Source: Mycobacterium barrassiae
GTDB taxonomy: Bacteria > Actinomycetota > Actinomycetes > Mycobacteriales > Mycobacteriaceae
DNA: 64,000 nucleotides
Reading direction: 5' to 3'
Assembly (NCBI RefSeq): GCF_025822765.1
Contig: NZ_JACKUK010000016.1
Coordinates: 250,458-314,457, forward strand
The notes under the pieces were generated by a model. That model saw only the letters and a program-made list of their open reading frames with translations, had not been told where the DNA came from and did not search any database. A program made the position numbers and the translations under genes. Below are positions 19,333-31,633 of this stretch, in pieces. Positions within the stretch are counted from its first letter, which is position 1. Every line of letters begins with the position of its first letter.

Positions 19333-19812
19333 ATGTTCGAGACGCCCTTCCATATCGTCGGCAACGTCGTCACCGATCCGATCCACCGCCAGGTCGGCGA
19401 GCAGGAGATGGTCAGATTCCGCGTCGCCAGCAATTCACGCCGTCGCACCGCCGAAGGAACATGGGAGCCCGGTAACTCGTTGTTTGTCACGGTGACCTGC
19501 TGGGGGCGCGCGGTGGCCGGTGCCAGCGCCGCCCTGGTCAAGGGCGATCCGGTGATCGTGGTCGGCCACGTCTACACCAGTGAGTACGAGGACCGGGACG
19601 GCAACCGTCGCTCATCGGTCGAGGTACGGGCGACATCCGTCGGCCCCGACCTGGCCCGCTGCGACGCACGAATCGACCGCAAGCAACGGGCCGAAGCGCG
19701 GGTCACCAGCCTCGGCGACGAGGCTATCGCCAACGACGAAGCCGCCGACAGCGCTGCTGACAACGACGACGAAGCGGACCAGTCCGGCGAGGCGCTGCCA
19801 CTGACGGCGTAG
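19333..19812 (+). CDS. Single-stranded DNA-binding protein, second paralogue (SsbB-like)
   Basis: 159 aa. An OB-fold N-terminal ~110 residues (GNVVTDPIHRQVGEQEMVRF, VTVTCWGRAVAGASAALVKGD, VIVVGHVYTSEYEDRDGN) followed by an acidic, Asp/Glu/Ala-rich tail. The tail ends EALPLTA and lacks the DDIPF-type tip that recruits partners in housekeeping SSB, so this is the alternative SSB (as Rv2478c). RBS AAAGGAAG precedes ATG 19333. Probably used in recombination or stress rather than replication; that is inferred from the family. Confidence 0.88.
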   Translation: MFETPFHIVGNVVTDPIHRQVGEQEMVRFRVASNSRRRTAEGTWEPGNSLFVTVTCWGRAVAGASAALVKGDPVIVVGHVYTSEYEDRDGNRRSSVEVRATSVGPDLARCDARIDRKQRAEARVTSLGDEAIANDEAADSAADNDDEADQSGEALPLTA

Positions 19813-19891
19813 GCGCAGGTACACGGTCGAATCAGCCGCTGGAACACACAGTCGGCTCGGCCGAGGGGGCCACGCCTAGGATGGTCGGCGG

Positions 19892-19929
19892 CGATAGACG
19901 CGGATACACGCGGATACACCCGATAGACG
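19892..19929. repeat. Short tandem repeats upstream of ettA
   Basis: The segment reads CGATAGACG, CGGATACAC, GCGGATACACC, CGATAGACG: two near-identical inner units flanked by two identical outer units, on a 10-bp (one helical turn) period. It ends about 33 bp before the EttA start, so it overlaps the promoter/leader. Confidence 0.7.
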
Positions 19930-19961
19930 ACTGAACCATCTTGGAAAGGCAACACCACGGC

Positions 19962-21635
<1,674 letters not shown>

Positions 21636-21727
21636 TGTCGATCAGCGGACCACGACGTCACCTCCGGTTTCGGGGCGACGCCGACAGCCAACGACGGATG
21701 GTCCGCAGGTAGGGCGAGGAGCGTGGC

Positions 21728-24700
21728 ATGTCGGTTAATCCGGGAGCCGTGGGGAGACCAGCTGACCCTGCCGCCGGAGCAGCGGCACCTCAGCTGAGCC
21801 CGGACCAGGTCGCGCGGCTCGCCCATGCGTACTTGGACACATACCGCGGGCCACACGACGCGCCCGCCGCCGATTCGTCGGTGACTCTGCCGGTGGACAT
21901 GTCCACGCGCCAGATGATCGGGCCGGCCATGATCACCTCGCATCACCGCTTGGGCCGGCGTCGGCCGATCGGTGACACCCGTGTCGAGGTCTACGGCGCC
22001 GATGATCCGGCGGGATTCGGTCCGGCATTGCAGATCGTCACCGACTACACGCCGATGGTGATGGACTCGGTGACGGTGCTGCTGCACCGATTCGGCGTGT
22101 CTTACACCGCGATCATGAACCCGGTCTTCCGGGTGCAGCGCGGCCCGACCGGCGAGCTGCTCGACATGCGGCCGCACGCGGACGTCGGGGGATCCCAGGA
22201 GGGCGTCGACGAGAGCTGGATCCACGTCCAGCTCGCGCAGGCAGCCGACAGCAAGGCGCTCACTCAGGTCGCGCAATTGCTGCCAGGCGTGTTGGCTGAC
22301 GCGCGACAGGTCGCCATCGACTCCAACGCGATGGTGGCGACCATGCGCGGTCTGGCGCACGAACTCGACCACGACCCCGAAGGTCGATTCCCCAGTCGTG
22401 ACCGCAGAGACGTTGCGGCGCTGCTCCGTTGGCTCGCTGACGGGCACTTCATCCTGCTCGGGTATCAACGGTGCCCGGTCAGCAACGGACGCTCGTCCGT
22501 CGACCTGTCGAGCCGGCTCGGCGTCCTCCGGCTACGCCAGGACGTGCTGCCGCAGCTGACCCACAACAACGACCTACTCGTGCTCGCGCAGGCCACCATC
22601 CCCAGTTATCTTCGCTACGGCGCGTATCCCTACATCGTCGTTGTCCGTGAGAACCCGGGCACCATGGCCATCGAACACCGCTTCGTCGGCCTGTTCACCG
22701 TCGCCGCCACCAATGCGAACGTGCTTGAAATACCGCTGATTTCACGACGTGTGCGCGACGCCTTGGCGCTGGCCCATCGCGACCCCAGCCACCCCGGACA
22801 GTTGCTGCTGGACGTCATCCAGACCATTCCGCGTTCGGAGTTGTTCGCGCTGTCCGCGCAGGAACTGCTCGACATGGTCAAGGCGGTGATCGATCTCGGG
22901 TCGCGGCGCCGCACACTGCTGTTCATGCGGGCCGATTCGCTCGCCCACTTCGTCTCGTGTCTCGTCTATCTGCCACGTGACCGCTACACCACCGCCGTCC
23001 GGCTCGAGATGCAGGACATCCTGGTTCGCGAACTCGGCGGGGTGAGTATCGAATACACCGCTCGTGTCAGTGAATCACCCTGGGCTGTCGTGCATTTCAC
23101 GGTGCGTATGCCCGACGATTCCCGCCCGGAGAACATCGACACGTCGCTCGCCAATGAGAGCCGGATCCAGAACCTGCTCACCGAGGCGGCGAGGACCTGG
23201 GGCGATCGGTTGATCGGGGCCGTCAAGTCCGGCTCCATCGACCAGGTCAAGGCCGAGCACTACGCGGGGGCGTTTCCTCCGGCGTACAAGCAGGCTATCG
23301 CACCGTTGGATGCGATCCACGACATCGGCATCATCGAAGAGCTGCAGGATGATTCGGTCAAGCCGGTCCTTGTCGACACCGCCGAGGAGGGCATCGCCCA
23401 ACTCACCCTCTATCTGGGTGGACACTCCGCGTCGCTTTCCGACCTGCTTCCGATGCTGCAGTCGATGGGTGTCGTGGTGCTGGAAGAGCGGCCGTTCACC
23501 GTCATCCGCCCCGACGGGCTGCCGGTGTGGATCTATCAGTTCAAGATCTCCCCTCACAAGTCCATTCCGGAGGTGCCTGCCGGTCCGGAACGCGAAGCGA
23601 CCGAGGCGCGTTTTGCCGATGCGCTGACCGCGATCTGGAACGGGCACGCGGAGATCGATCGATTCAACGAGTTGGTCCTGCGCGCCGGCCTCACCTGGCA
23701 GCAGGTGGCGGTGCTGCGGAGTTATGCGAAATACCTGAGGCAGGCCGGATTCCCGTACAGCCAGGCCCACATCGAAACCGTCATCAACGACAACGCCGGT
23801 ACCGCGCGGTCGCTGATCGAATTGTTCGAGGCACTGTTCTATCCGTCCGCTCCGACCGAGGATGAGCCGAGACGCCGCGACGCCCAAGCGGCCGCCGCGG
23901 CCGTCGCCGCCGACATCGACGCACTGGTCAGCCTGGACACCGACCGCGTTCTTCGCGCGTTCGCGTCGATGATCCAAGCCACTCTTCGCACCAACTACTT
24001 CATCACCCGGCAGGACTCCGCGCGAGCGCAGAACGTGCTGTCGTTCAAGCTCAATCCCGGCCTGATCGACGAACTTCCGTTGCCTCGGCCGAAATTCGAG
24101 ATCTTCGTCTACTCGCCGCGGGTCGAGGGCGTACATCTGCGATTCGGATATGTGGCCCGCGGCGGCCTGCGCTGGTCGGACCGTAGGGAAGACTTCCGCA
24201 CCGAGATCCTGGGACTCGTCAAGGCGCAGGCGGTGAAGAACGCCGTCATCGTGCCGGTGGGCGCCAAGGGCGGGTTCGTGGTGAAGAATCCGCCGTTGCC
24301 GACCGGCGACGCCGCCGCCGACCGCGATGCACAGCGCAACGAGGGCGTGGCCTGCTACAAACTGTTCATTTCGGGCCTGCTGGACATCACCGACAACGTC
24401 GACAAGGCCACCGGGGCCGTGGTGACCCCGCCCGACGTGGTGCGGCGCGACGGCGAGGACGCCTATCTGGTGGTTGCGGCCGACAAGGGCACCGCGACAT
24501 TCTCGGACATCGCCAACGAGGTGGCGAAGTCGTACGGGTTCTGGCTCGGGGACGCGTTCGCATCCGGCGGATCGGTGGGTTACGACCACAAGGCGATGGG
24601 GATCACCGCCAAAGGTGCGTGGGAGTCCGTCAAGCGGCACTTCCGGGAGATGGGCGTCGACACCCAGACCGAGGACTTCACCGTCGTCGGTGTCGGCGAC

Positions 24701-26590
24701 ATGAGCGGTGACGTGTTCGGCAACGGAATGTTGCTGTCCAAGCACATTCGGCTGCTCGCCGCGTTCGACCACCGCCACATCTTCATCGACCCCAACCCCG
24801 ACGCGGCCAGGTCATGGGACGAACGCAAGCGACTCTTCGAGCTTCCGCGCTCCAGCTGGGAGGACTACGACCCGTCGCTGATCAGCGAGGGCGGCGGCGT
24901 CTACAGCAGACAGCAGAAGGCCATCCCGATCAGCCCGCAGGCCCGAGCCGCATTGGGCATCGAGGACGGCGTCGAGGAACTCACACCGCCCGCTCTGATG
25001 AAGGCGATCCTGAAGGCGCCGGCCGATCTGCTCTTCAACGGCGGCATCGGCACCTACATCAAGGCTGAGAGCGAGTCCGACGCCGACGTCGGCGATCGCG
25101 CCAACGATCCCGTGCGAATCAACGGTAATCAGGTGCGCGCCAAGGTGATCGGCGAGGGCGGAAACCTCGGCGTCACGTCGCTGGGGCGTATCGAGTTCGA
25201 CCTTGCCGGCGGGCGGATCAACACCGACGCGCTGGACAACTCCGCGGGAGTCGACTGCTCCGACCACGAGGTCAACATCAAGATCCTGATCGACTCGCTC
25301 GTCACCGCGGGCAAGGTCCGCCCCGAGGACCGCACCGAACTGCTGCTGTCGATGACCGACGAGGTCGGGCGTCTTGTCCTGCAGGACAACAAGGATCAGA
25401 ACGACCTGATGGGGACCAGTCGCGCGAACGCGGCCAGCCTGTTGCCCGTCCATGCGCGCATGATCAAGGATTTCGTCGCGGACCGCGGCCTCAACCGCGA
25501 ACTCGAGGCGCTGCCTTCGGAGAAGGAGATCGCGCGCCGCGCCGAGAGCGGGATCGGTTTGACCTCACCGGAACTCGCGACGCTGATGGCTCACGTCAAG
25601 CTGGCCCTCAAGGACGACGTGCTGGCCAGTGACCTGCCTGACCAGGAGGTGTTCGCGTCGCGACTGCCTGCGTACTTCCCGGCCGAGCTCCGTGACAGGT
25701 TCAGCAGCGAAATCCGCTCGCACCAACTGCGTCGCGAGATCGTGACCACGATGCTGGTGAACGACCTCGTCGACACCAGCGGCATCACCTATGCCTACCG
25801 CGTGACGGAGGACGTCGGGGTGGGGCCGGTGGACGCGGTGCGCAGCTATGCCGCCACCGACGCGATCTTCCGCATCAGCGACGTGCTGCGCCAGATCCGT
25901 GCGGCTGACGTGTCGGTCGCGGTGTCGGATCGCATGACGTTGGATCTGCGTCGGCTCATCGATCGTGCCGGGCGCTGGCTACTCAACTACCGGCCACAGC
26001 CCCTCGCCGTCGGCGCCGAGATCAACCGGTTCGCAGCCAAAGTCGCGGCCTTGACACCGCGGATGTCGGAGTGGCTGCGCGGCGACGACAAGGCGATCGT
26101 CGCCAAGGAGGCCGGCGAGTTCAGCTCGCACGGTGCCTCGAGCGATCTGGCGTATATGGTCGCCACCGGGCTCTACCAGTACAGCCTGCTCGACGTCATC
26201 GACATCGCCGACATCGTGGACCGTGAACCGGCCGAGGTCGCCGACACCTACTTCGCGCTGATGGATCACTTCAACACCGACGGCCTGCTCACCGCGGTAT
26301 CGCGACTCGAACGCGAGGACCGCTGGCATTCGTTGGCGCGCCTGGCGATTCGCGACGACATCTACGGGTCGCTCCGGGCGCTGTGCTTCGACGTGCTTGC
26401 GGTGGGTGAGCCCGACGAGAGCGGCGAGGAGAAGATCGCCGAATGGGAGCTGACCAACAGCTCCCGCGTCACGCGTGCGCGACGGACACTCGCCGAGATC
26501 TACGAGGGCGGAAGCCTCGATCTGGCGACGCTGTCGGTGGCAGCCCGCCAGATTCGCAGCATGACACGGACGAGTGGAACGGGGACCTGA
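21728..26590 (+). CDS. gdh: NAD-specific glutamate dehydrogenase, large (180 kDa) type
   Basis: 1620 aa, the L_180 class of NAD-glutamate dehydrogenase (M. tuberculosis Rv2476c is 1624 aa). The long N-terminal half has ACT-like regulatory folds; the catalytic core begins near residue 770 with [16 protein letters not shown] and VGAKGGFV, then [15 protein letters not shown] (cofactor-binding turn) and [26 protein letters not shown]. It deaminates glutamate to 2-oxoglutarate. In mycobacteria this enzyme is inhibited by the FHA protein GarA. RBS GCGAGGAGCG precedes ATG 21728. The stop overlaps the next ATG by one base. Confidence 0.96.
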   Translation: MSVNPGAVGRPADPAAGAAAPQLSPDQVARLAHAYLDTYRGPHDAPAADSSVTLPVDMSTRQMIGPAMITSHHRLGRRRPIGDTRVEVYGADDPAGFGPALQIVTDYTPMVMDSVTVLLHRFGVSYTAIMNPVFRVQRGPTGELLDMRPHADVGGSQEGVDESWIHVQLAQAADSKALTQVAQLLPGVLADARQVAIDSNAMVATMRGLAHELDHDPEGRFPSRDRRDVAALLRWLADGHFILLGYQRCPVSNGRSSVDLSSRLGVLRLRQDVLPQLTHNNDLLVLAQATIPSYLRYGAYPYIVVVRENPGTMAIEHRFVGLFTVAATNANVLEIPLISRRVRDALALAHRDPSHPGQLLLDVIQTIPRSELFALSAQELLDMVKAVIDLGSRRRTLLFMRADSLAHFVSCLVYLPRDRYTTAVRLEMQDILVRELGGVSIEYTARVSESPWAVVHFTVRMPDDSRPENIDTSLANESRIQNLLTEAARTWGDRLIGAVKSGSIDQVKAEHYAGAFPPAYKQAIAPLDAIHDIGIIEELQDDSVKPVLVDTAEEGIAQLTLYLGGHSASLSDLLPMLQSMGVVVLEERPFTVIRPDGLPVWIYQFKISPHKSIPEVPAGPEREATEARFADALTAIWNGHAEIDRFNELVLRAGLTWQQVAVLRSYAKYLRQAGFPYSQAHIETVINDNAGTARSLIELFEALFYPSAPTEDEPRRRDAQAAAAAVAADIDALVSLDTDRVLRAFASMIQATLRTNYFITRQDSARAQNVLSFKLNPGLIDELPLPRPKFEIFVYSPRVEGVHLRFGYVARGGLRWSDRREDFRTEILGLVKAQAVKNAVIVPVGAKGGFVVKNPPLPTGDAAADRDAQRNEGVACYKLFISGLLDITDNVDKATGAVVTPPDVVRRDGEDAYLVVAADKGTATFSDIANEVAKSYGFWLGDAFASGGSVGYDHKAMGITAKGAWESVKRHFREMGVDTQTEDFTVVGVGDMSGDVFGNGMLLSKHIRLLAAFDHRHIFIDPNPDAARSWDERKRLFELPRSSWEDYDPSLISEGGGVYSRQQKAIPISPQARAALGIEDGVEELTPPALMKAILKAPADLLFNGGIGTYIKAESESDADVGDRANDPVRINGNQVRAKVIGEGGNLGVTSLGRIEFDLAGGRINTDALDNSAGVDCSDHEVNIKILIDSLVTAGKVRPEDRTELLLSMTDEVGRLVLQDNKDQNDLMGTSRANAASLLPVHARMIKDFVADRGLNRELEALPSEKEIARRAESGIGLTSPELATLMAHVKLALKDDVLASDLPDQEVFASRLPAYFPAELRDRFSSEIRSHQLRREIVTTMLVNDLVDTSGITYAYRVTEDVGVGPVDAVRSYAATDAIFRISDVLRQIRAADVSVAVSDRMTLDLRRLIDRAGRWLLNYRPQPLAVGAEINRFAAKVAALTPRMSEWLRGDDKAIVAKEAGEFSSHGASSDLAYMVATGLYQYSLLDVIDIADIVDREPAEVADTYFALMDHFNTDGLLTAVSRLEREDRWHSLARLAIRDDIYGSLRALCFDVLAVGEPDESGEEKIAEWELTNSSRVTRARRTLAEIYEGGSLDLATLSVAARQIRSMTRTSGTGT

Positions 26591-27006
26591 TGGTGACAGT
26601 TGGTTTTGTGGCGCCGGTGCATGTCCGCTGGTCGGACATCGACATGTACCAACACATCAACCACGCCACGATGGTCACCCTCCTCGAAGAGGCCCGGATC
26701 CCGTTCCTGCGTGAGCCGTTCGGCCCCGAGATCGAGACCATCGGCCTGCTCATCGCCGACGTGCACATCACCTACAAGGCGCAGCTGCGGCTCATCGATT
26801 CGCCCTTACAGGTGACGATGTGGTCGAAGCGCGTGCGGTCCGTCGACTTCACCATCGGATACGAGGTGCGGTCGGTCGGTGCGCCACCCGATTCGAAGCC
26901 GGCGGTGATCGCTGAGACCCAGCTGGCCGCCGTGCACATCAAGGAGCAACGACTGCACCGGCTTTCGGAGAGCCAACGCGCCTACTTGCAGCAGTGGCTC
27001 AGATGA
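26590..27006 (+). CDS. Hot-dog acyl-CoA thioesterase (4HBT family)
   Basis: 138 aa. Start reads VHVRWSDIDMYQHINHATMVTL, the 4-hydroxybenzoyl-CoA thioesterase signature with Asp-x-x-x-H-x-N catalytic pattern, and later SVDFTIGYEV. It hydrolyses acyl-CoAs; the substrate cannot be read from the sequence. ATG overlaps the gdh stop (TGATG) and its stop overlaps the next start, so three genes are translationally coupled, as in Rv2476c-Rv2474c. Confidence 0.88.
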   Translation: MVTVGFVAPVHVRWSDIDMYQHINHATMVTLLEEARIPFLREPFGPEIETIGLLIADVHITYKAQLRLIDSPLQVTMWSKRVRSVDFTIGYEVRSVGAPPDSKPAVIAETQLAAVHIKEQRLHRLSESQRAYLQQWLR

Positions 27007-27662
27007 CGCAGCCGGAGCGAGGTCTCTGGGTTGACGGCCCCGCCGACCGCAAAGACCTCGCGACGTTCGTCGAGCGGGCACTAAGACTGGACGACGCAGC
27101 GGTGATCCGGTTGCGGGAACGCGAAGGCGGGCTGATCGTGGCCTGGGTGTCAACGGGGTTCGACGTATTGGCCAGCCGCGTAGTGGTCGGTCGGGTCAAA
27201 CCCGCCGACCTGTCGGCGGGTGCCGATGCGTTGGCCGCCGGCCTTTCCTCGATGAGCGCCGAGGGCTACGTCGACCCTGGTTTCGGCATGGACTCGGCGT
27301 GGCGCGGCGGATTACCGCCCGACTCGGGGTTCGAGCATCTCGACGATGTTCCTGCGGGAGTAATGCTTGATCTGGCGCAGCGCGGTATCGCACTCGCGAA
27401 GGAGCATTCCAGCTCGTTCGGTCCGCCCGCGTCACTGCTGGATCAAGAGGTGGTGGCGGTCAGCGCGGGCGACACTAGTGTCGGGATTCCGATGCGTTGT
27501 GTATTCGCCTTGACCGCAATGGGTTTCCTTCCGCAGTCGGCGGAGGGGTTGGCCGCCGACGAGATCGTTCGCGTGCGTGTGCAGCCTGCGTGGTTGCGCG
27601 TCGACGCCCGCTTCGGTTCGGTGTACCGGCGGCGCGGCGACCCCGCCCTGGTCCTCCGCTAG
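27003..27662 (+). CDS. Conserved mycobacterial protein of unknown function (Rv2474c-like)
   Basis: 219 aa, soluble, no signal peptide or TM helix. It is third in the coupled gdh-thioesterase unit (ATGA overlap) and corresponds in place and length to Rv2474c. The sequence is mixed alpha/beta with DGPADRKDLATFVERALRLDD near the N-terminus and DTSVGIPMRCVFALTAMGFLP in the C-terminal half; no catalytic motif is recognised. Its stop overlaps the stop of convergent aglA. Confidence 0.75.
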   Translation: MTQPERGLWVDGPADRKDLATFVERALRLDDAAVIRLREREGGLIVAWVSTGFDVLASRVVVGRVKPADLSAGADALAAGLSSMSAEGYVDPGFGMDSAWRGGLPPDSGFEHLDDVPAGVMLDLAQRGIALAKEHSSSFGPPASLLDQEVVAVSAGDTSVGIPMRCVFALTAMGFLPQSAEGLAADEIVRVRVQPAWLRVDARFGSVYRRRGDPALVLR

Positions 27663-29224
27663 ACCAGCCAGGCGGCGGCGTCGGGCGGTAGCTTGCCGTC
27701 GACCAGTTCGGCGCTGGCCAGCAGCACCTCGCCCTCGGGCAGCGGGATCGCGCGTGTGCCGGCGTTGAGCACGCACACCAGTCCGCCGCTGCGCCGGAAC
27801 GCCAGAGTGTCTGAGGGGGAGTCGAGCCATTCGATGGATTTGCCGTCGAATTCGCTTTGGCCCCGACGCAATTCGATCGCGGTCCGGTAGAACGACAGCG
27901 TGGATGCCGGGTCGTTGATCTGCTTCTCGACCGTCAACGCCGCCCAATCCGCAGGCAACGGCAACCAGGTGTCCGGATTGTCCGAGAAGCCGAACGGCGG
28001 CGCGTCACCCTGCCACGGCACGGGCACCCGGGCCGCGTCGCGTCCGCGTCGGGTGCGGCCCGAGCGTTCCCACACCGGGTCGCGCAGCGCCTCGTCGGGC
28101 AGATCGACGTTCGGCAAGCCGAGTTCTTCACCGTTGTAGACGAACACCGCACCGGGCAGCGCGAGCATCGCCAGCATCATCGCCCGAGCCCTGGCCAGGC
28201 CGACCGCACCGCCGCCGTAGCGGGTGGGTTCGCGGTCGACGTCGTGGTTGGCCAGCGTCCAGGTGGGCGTCGCATCCACCAGTTCCGCTGCTTCCATCGA
28301 GTTGGAGATGGCGCCGCGGATGTCGTCGGCGTCGAACTTCGCGCGCAGCAGCCGGAAATTGAACCCGAGATGAAGTTCGTCGGGGCGGACATACCGCGCG
28401 AACTGTTCGTTGTCGTAGACCCACACCTCGCCGATCGCGACGGCGTCCGGATAGTCGTTGAACACCCTGCGGATCTGCCGGTGGATGTCGTGGACGCCGT
28501 CGTTGTTGAACCTCGGGTCGTCGTCCATGTCGGCCAGCAGCACCTCGCCCCTGATGACCTCCATGTCGGGGAGTCCCGGTGGCTTGGCCATACCGTGCGC
28601 GACGTCGATGCGGAAGCCGTCAATGCCGCGCTTCAGCCAGAACCGCAGCGTCTTCTCGAGATCGTCGAACACCTCGGGGTTGTCCCAGTTCAGGTCGGGT
28701 TGCTCGGCATCGAACAGGTGCAGGTACCACTGGCCGGGGTTGCCGTCGGGCTCGATGACGCGCGTCCACGCAGGACCCCCGAAGATCGACACCCAGTTGT
28801 TCGGCGGGTGGATGCCGCCTGGGCCGGTGCCGTCGCGGAAGATGTAGCGCTCACGCTGATCGCTGCCGGGGCCTGCGGCCAGGGCCGCCTGAAACCACGG
28901 GTGCGCCGAACTGGTGTGGTTGGGCACCAGGTCCATCGTCACCTTGATGCCCGCTGCGTGGGCGGCGTCGGTCAGCCGGTCCAGTGCCTCGATGCCGCCG
29001 AACATCGGGTCGACATCGCGAGGGTCCGCCACGTCATAGCCGTGGTCGGCCATCGGCGACACCATGACCGGGTTGAGCCAGATCGCGTCGACGCCGAGCG
29101 CCGTGAGGTAGTCCAGCTTGGCGGTCACCCCGTCGAGGTCACCCAGTCCGTCGCCGTTGCTGTCGAAAAACGATCGTGGATAGACCTGATAGAAGAGCGC
29201 GCGCGACCACCAGGGGGCCGACAT
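27659..29224 (-). CDS. aglA: GH13 alpha-glucosidase
   Basis: 521 aa, glycoside hydrolase 13 of the oligo-1,6-/alpha-glucosidase subgroup. Motifs: YQVYPRSFFDSNGDGLGDL, VDAIWLNPVMVSPMADHGYD, MDLVPNHTS, GFRIDVAHGM with the nucleophile Asp, AIGEVWVYD with the acid/base Glu, and LANHDVDREPTRYG with the transition-state Asp (the common HDxxR reads HDVDR). It hydrolyses terminal alpha-glucosidic bonds of malto- or isomalto-oligosaccharides in the cytosol. Position matches Rv2471. Starts ATG 29224. Confidence 0.94.
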   Translation of the reverse strand: MSAPWWSRALFYQVYPRSFFDSNGDGLGDLDGVTAKLDYLTALGVDAIWLNPVMVSPMADHGYDVADPRDVDPMFGGIEALDRLTDAAHAAGIKVTMDLVPNHTSSAHPWFQAALAAGPGSDQRERYIFRDGTGPGGIHPPNNWVSIFGGPAWTRVIEPDGNPGQWYLHLFDAEQPDLNWDNPEVFDDLEKTLRFWLKRGIDGFRIDVAHGMAKPPGLPDMEVIRGEVLLADMDDDPRFNNDGVHDIHRQIRRVFNDYPDAVAIGEVWVYDNEQFARYVRPDELHLGFNFRLLRAKFDADDIRGAISNSMEAAELVDATPTWTLANHDVDREPTRYGGGAVGLARARAMMLAMLALPGAVFVYNGEELGLPNVDLPDEALRDPVWERSGRTRRGRDAARVPVPWQGDAPPFGFSDNPDTWLPLPADWAALTVEKQINDPASTLSFYRTAIELRRGQSEFDGKSIEWLDSPSDTLAFRRSGGLVCVLNAGTRAIPLPEGEVLLASAELVDGKLPPDAAAWLV

Positions 29225-29277
29225 CAGCAGGGCGTTTTCAGAAGAGCGGCCACACGGCCGAAACTAACACCGTGGCG

Positions 29278-29673
29278 CTAGAAGGGTGAGTTCACCATCG
29301 AGTGCGCGGCCATCTCCAGGTACGCCAACAGCTCGGCACGATGCTCGTCGTCGAGTGTCTCCGAGTCGATCTCGGCGACGGCCGTGCGCATACAGCGCAG
29401 CCACGCATCGCGTTCGATGTAGCCGATCACGAACGGTGCGTGCCGCATGCGCAGCCGTGGATGTCCACGCTGATCGGAGTAGGTCCGCGGGCCGCCCCAG
29501 TACTGCTCGAGGAACATCCGCAGCCGCTCCTCGGCGGCGTCGAGCTCGTCCTCGGGGTAGAGGGGAAGCAGGATCTCGTCCTCGCGCACCAGCTGATAGA
29601 AGCGCGACACGATGGCGTTGAAGGTCTCATGGCCACCGACTTCGTCGTAGAACGACCGCTGCGGCTGTGTCAC
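29278..29673 (-). CDS. glbO: Truncated haemoglobin O (group II)
   Basis: 131 aa from GTG 29673 (the longer frame upstream is not protein-like). Typical trHbO features: [20 protein letters not shown] at the N-terminus, [22 protein letters not shown] around CD/E, proximal His in RMRHAPF and W in the G helix (ERDAWLRCM). It binds haem, oxygen and NO; in mycobacteria it is linked to respiration at the membrane. Located 53 bp upstream of aglA on the same strand; matches Rv2470. Confidence 0.95.
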   Translation of the reverse strand: MTQPQRSFYDEVGGHETFNAIVSRFYQLVREDEILLPLYPEDELDAAEERLRMFLEQYWGGPRTYSDQRGHPRLRMRHAPFVIGYIERDAWLRCMRTAVAEIDSETLDDEHRAELLAYLEMAAHSMVNSPF

Positions 29674-29812
29674 GCCACCATTGTGTCTTGTCGCCGGTCG
29701 CGGCCGATCGGCCGGGCACGTCACCCGATGTTCATTGGACTGACCAGGGAACACGTGCAGAATTGTCGTGCGATTGACAGGAATCCATGGTGAACTGTCG
29801 TGCGGAGGACGT

Positions 29813-30481
29813 ATGGCGCATCGCAAGAAAGGCCCGTCCAGACGGACCGGCCAGCGGCTGCAAGGTGCCGCAGCGGGTGTTTCCGGGCCCGCGGTATCGC
29901 ATGCGCAGTCGCGCGTCCTGCACAGTGTCGACACCCATCCGCCCAGTACCGGCGAAGGCTCGATCTGGGGCCGGCGGCGGGTCCTCCTGCTGAACTCCAC
30001 GTACGAACCGTTGACCGCTCTGCCCATGCGGCGGGCGGTCATCATGCTGATGTGCGGCAAAGCCGACGTCGTGCACGACGACCCAGGCGGCCCCGTCATC
30101 CACTCCGCGACCCGCTCGATCGTCGTGCCGACGGTGATCCGGCTGCGGTCCTTCGTGCGGGTGCCCTATCGGGCGCGCATCCCGATGACCAGGGCCGCCC
30201 TGATGCACCGCGACCGCTTCCGCTGCGCCTACTGCGGTGGCAAGGCCGACACCGTCGACCACGTGGTGCCCCGCAGCCGGGGCGGCGACCACTCCTGGGA
30301 GAACTGCGTCGCGGCCTGCTCGACGTGCAATCACCGCAAGGCGGACCGTTTGCTCACCGAGCTGGGCTGGGCGCTGCGCGCCGTCCCGGTGCCCCCCAAG
30401 GGCCAGCATTGGCGGCTGCTGTCGAGCGTGAAGGAACTCGACCCGGCCTGGATGCGGTATCTGGGTGAGGGTGCGGCCTGA
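29813..30481 (+). CDS. HNH endonuclease-family protein
   Basis: 222 aa from ATG 29813, which has GGAGG just upstream. The N-terminal part is basic ([14 protein letters not shown]) and the middle has [21 protein letters not shown], typical of actinobacterial HNH proteins of the Rv2469c family. The HNH core is [21 protein letters not shown] followed by [17 protein letters not shown]: zinc Cys pairs, DHV with His, Asn of WENCV and the final His. Role unknown; conserved as a housekeeping-region gene in mycobacteria, so not obviously mobile. Confidence 0.88.
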   Translation: MAHRKKGPSRRTGQRLQGAAAGVSGPAVSHAQSRVLHSVDTHPPSTGEGSIWGRRRVLLLNSTYEPLTALPMRRAVIMLMCGKADVVHDDPGGPVIHSATRSIVVPTVIRLRSFVRVPYRARIPMTRAALMHRDRFRCAYCGGKADTVDHVVPRSRGGDHSWENCVAACSTCNHRKADRLLTELGWALRAVPVPPKGQHWRLLSSVKELDPAWMRYLGEGAA

Positions 30482-30504
30482 CGCGTGACTAATACGGTTT
30501 GCGC

Positions 30505-30750
30505 GTGAGCACAGCACTTACCCATGCCCTCATCGGAGGGGTTCCGCTGGCCGTACTGCTGGTGTTGATCTTCTTGATCTACGTGGTCGGCCCGAAGCGC
30601 AAGAATCCGCACCCGGCGACGTACAAGTTGTCCGAGCCGTGGACGCACGAACCGATCCTGTGGTCGGCCGACGAGCCCGCCGACCACGGTCATGGCGGCC
30701 ATGGTTCGCACCCCATCACGGTAGGAGGCGGCGCAAGTGGCAAGTGGTGA
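30505..30750 (+). CDS. ctaJ: Small single-TM protein, CtaJ-like (cytochrome oxidase associated)
   Basis: 81 aa from GTG 30505. One TM helix, [17 protein letters not shown] (about residues 13-29), followed by a basic PKRKNP and a conserved cytoplasmic tail ([20 protein letters not shown]) with a His/Gly-rich end (HGHGGHGSH). Proteins of this type were found as the small subunit CtaJ in mycobacterial III2IV2 respiratory supercomplex structures. Overlaps the next gene by 14 nt, and the two are linked in M. tuberculosis. Assignment is from memory of the family. Confidence 0.7.
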   Translation: MSTALTHALIGGVPLAVLLVLIFLIYVVGPKRKNPHPATYKLSEPWTHEPILWSADEPADHGHGGHGSHPITVGGGASGKW

Positions 30751-31219
30751 AGTCGCAACGACGTCTACGCAAGTAGCGGAACTGCCGCGCGGCTGGGTCG
30801 TGACGAGCAGCGGACGGCTCTCCGGCGTCACCGAGCCCGGTGAGCTGTCAGTGACGTACCCCTTCCCGACGATGGAGCTGGTGGTCCTCGACGACGCGCT
30901 CAAGTTCGGCTCACGGGCCGCCAAGGCGCGTTTCGCGGTCTATCTGGGGGACCTCGGCGAGGACACCGCCGCGACGGCCCGCCAGATCCTGGCCAAGGTG
31001 CCGACACCCGACAACGCCGTGCTGTTGGCGGTTTCGCCGAATCAGCGTGCGATCGAGGTCGTGTACGGCAGCGACGTCAAGGGCCGCGGCATCGAGGAGT
31101 CCGCACCCAAGGGGGTGGCCGCCGCCGCTGAGCTCTTCAAGCAGGGCGAGGTGATCCCCGGGCTGGTCAAGGCCATCGAGGTGATGAGCGCCGGCGTCAG
31201 GCCTGGGGCGTCGCACTAG
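30737..31219 (+). CDS. DUF5130/TPM-like protein, possible respiratory supercomplex factor
   Basis: 160 aa from GTG 30737, starting inside the CtaJ-like gene. After a variable start it reads [62 protein letters not shown] and then a long amphipathic helix. The strand pattern resembles TPM domains. The corresponding mycobacterial protein next to CtaJ is described as associated with the respiratory supercomplex (PRSAF1). No TM helix is seen. Stop overlaps the convergent HNH gene stop. Confidence 0.72.
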   Translation: MASGEVATTSTQVAELPRGWVVTSSGRLSGVTEPGELSVTYPFPTMELVVLDDALKFGSRAAKARFAVYLGDLGEDTAATARQILAKVPTPDNAVLLAVSPNQRAIEVVYGSDVKGRGIEESAPKGVAAAAELFKQGEVIPGLVKAIEVMSAGVRPGASH

Positions 31220-31578
31220 CCGACGTCGGCCGTCAGCATCCCGCGGATCTCGATGTAGCGCTCGAGGAACCTGCGTTCGTCGAGGCGTTTTCGCCGCATC
31301 CAGCCGGTGACCTCGTCGTTGCACTTGCTGGTGTTGCACTTCGCGCACGCAGGCACGACATTGTCGACCGTGTACCGGCCGCCGCGCGAGATCGCCATGA
31401 CGCAGTCGCGTTGCAGCGCGCCGTCGTTCGCACCGCAGTAGGCGCACCCGTTCCACGCCTCTTTGAGCGCCGCCCACTGCTCAGCGGTCAGGTCATGCTC
31501 GACGGCGGCCATCCGCCGCTTGCGCTTGCGCGCCGCCCGTGCTCGTCGACTGCGATTGACCGCCACACGGAAAATCAT
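31216..31578 (-). CDS. Small HNH endonuclease-like protein
   Basis: 120 aa. A strongly basic N-terminus ([15 protein letters not shown]) and an HNH core: [23 protein letters not shown], then [16 protein letters not shown]. Zinc Cys pairs are present, but the first His of the DH motif reads as RDCV (Cys), so nuclease activity is doubtful or the metal site is altered. An internal Met (MAAVEHDLT) could be the true start. Convergent with the supercomplex-factor gene, overlapping stops. Confidence 0.75.
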   Translation of the reverse strand: MIFRVAVNRSRRARAARKRKRRMAAVEHDLTAEQWAALKEAWNGCAYCGANDGALQRDCVMAISRGGRYTVDNVVPACAKCNTSKCNDEVTGWMRRKRLDERRFLERYIEIRGMLTADVG

Positions 31579-31633
31579 GCAGCGCTAGCCTGCACAAACT
31601 CCCGCAGAACGACGGCGTGTCGCCCGCAGAGGA

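Noticed and set aside
31216-31578. Small HNH gene as a homing endonuclease in an intron
   Set aside because: No intron or interrupted gene around it; neighbours keep normal order.
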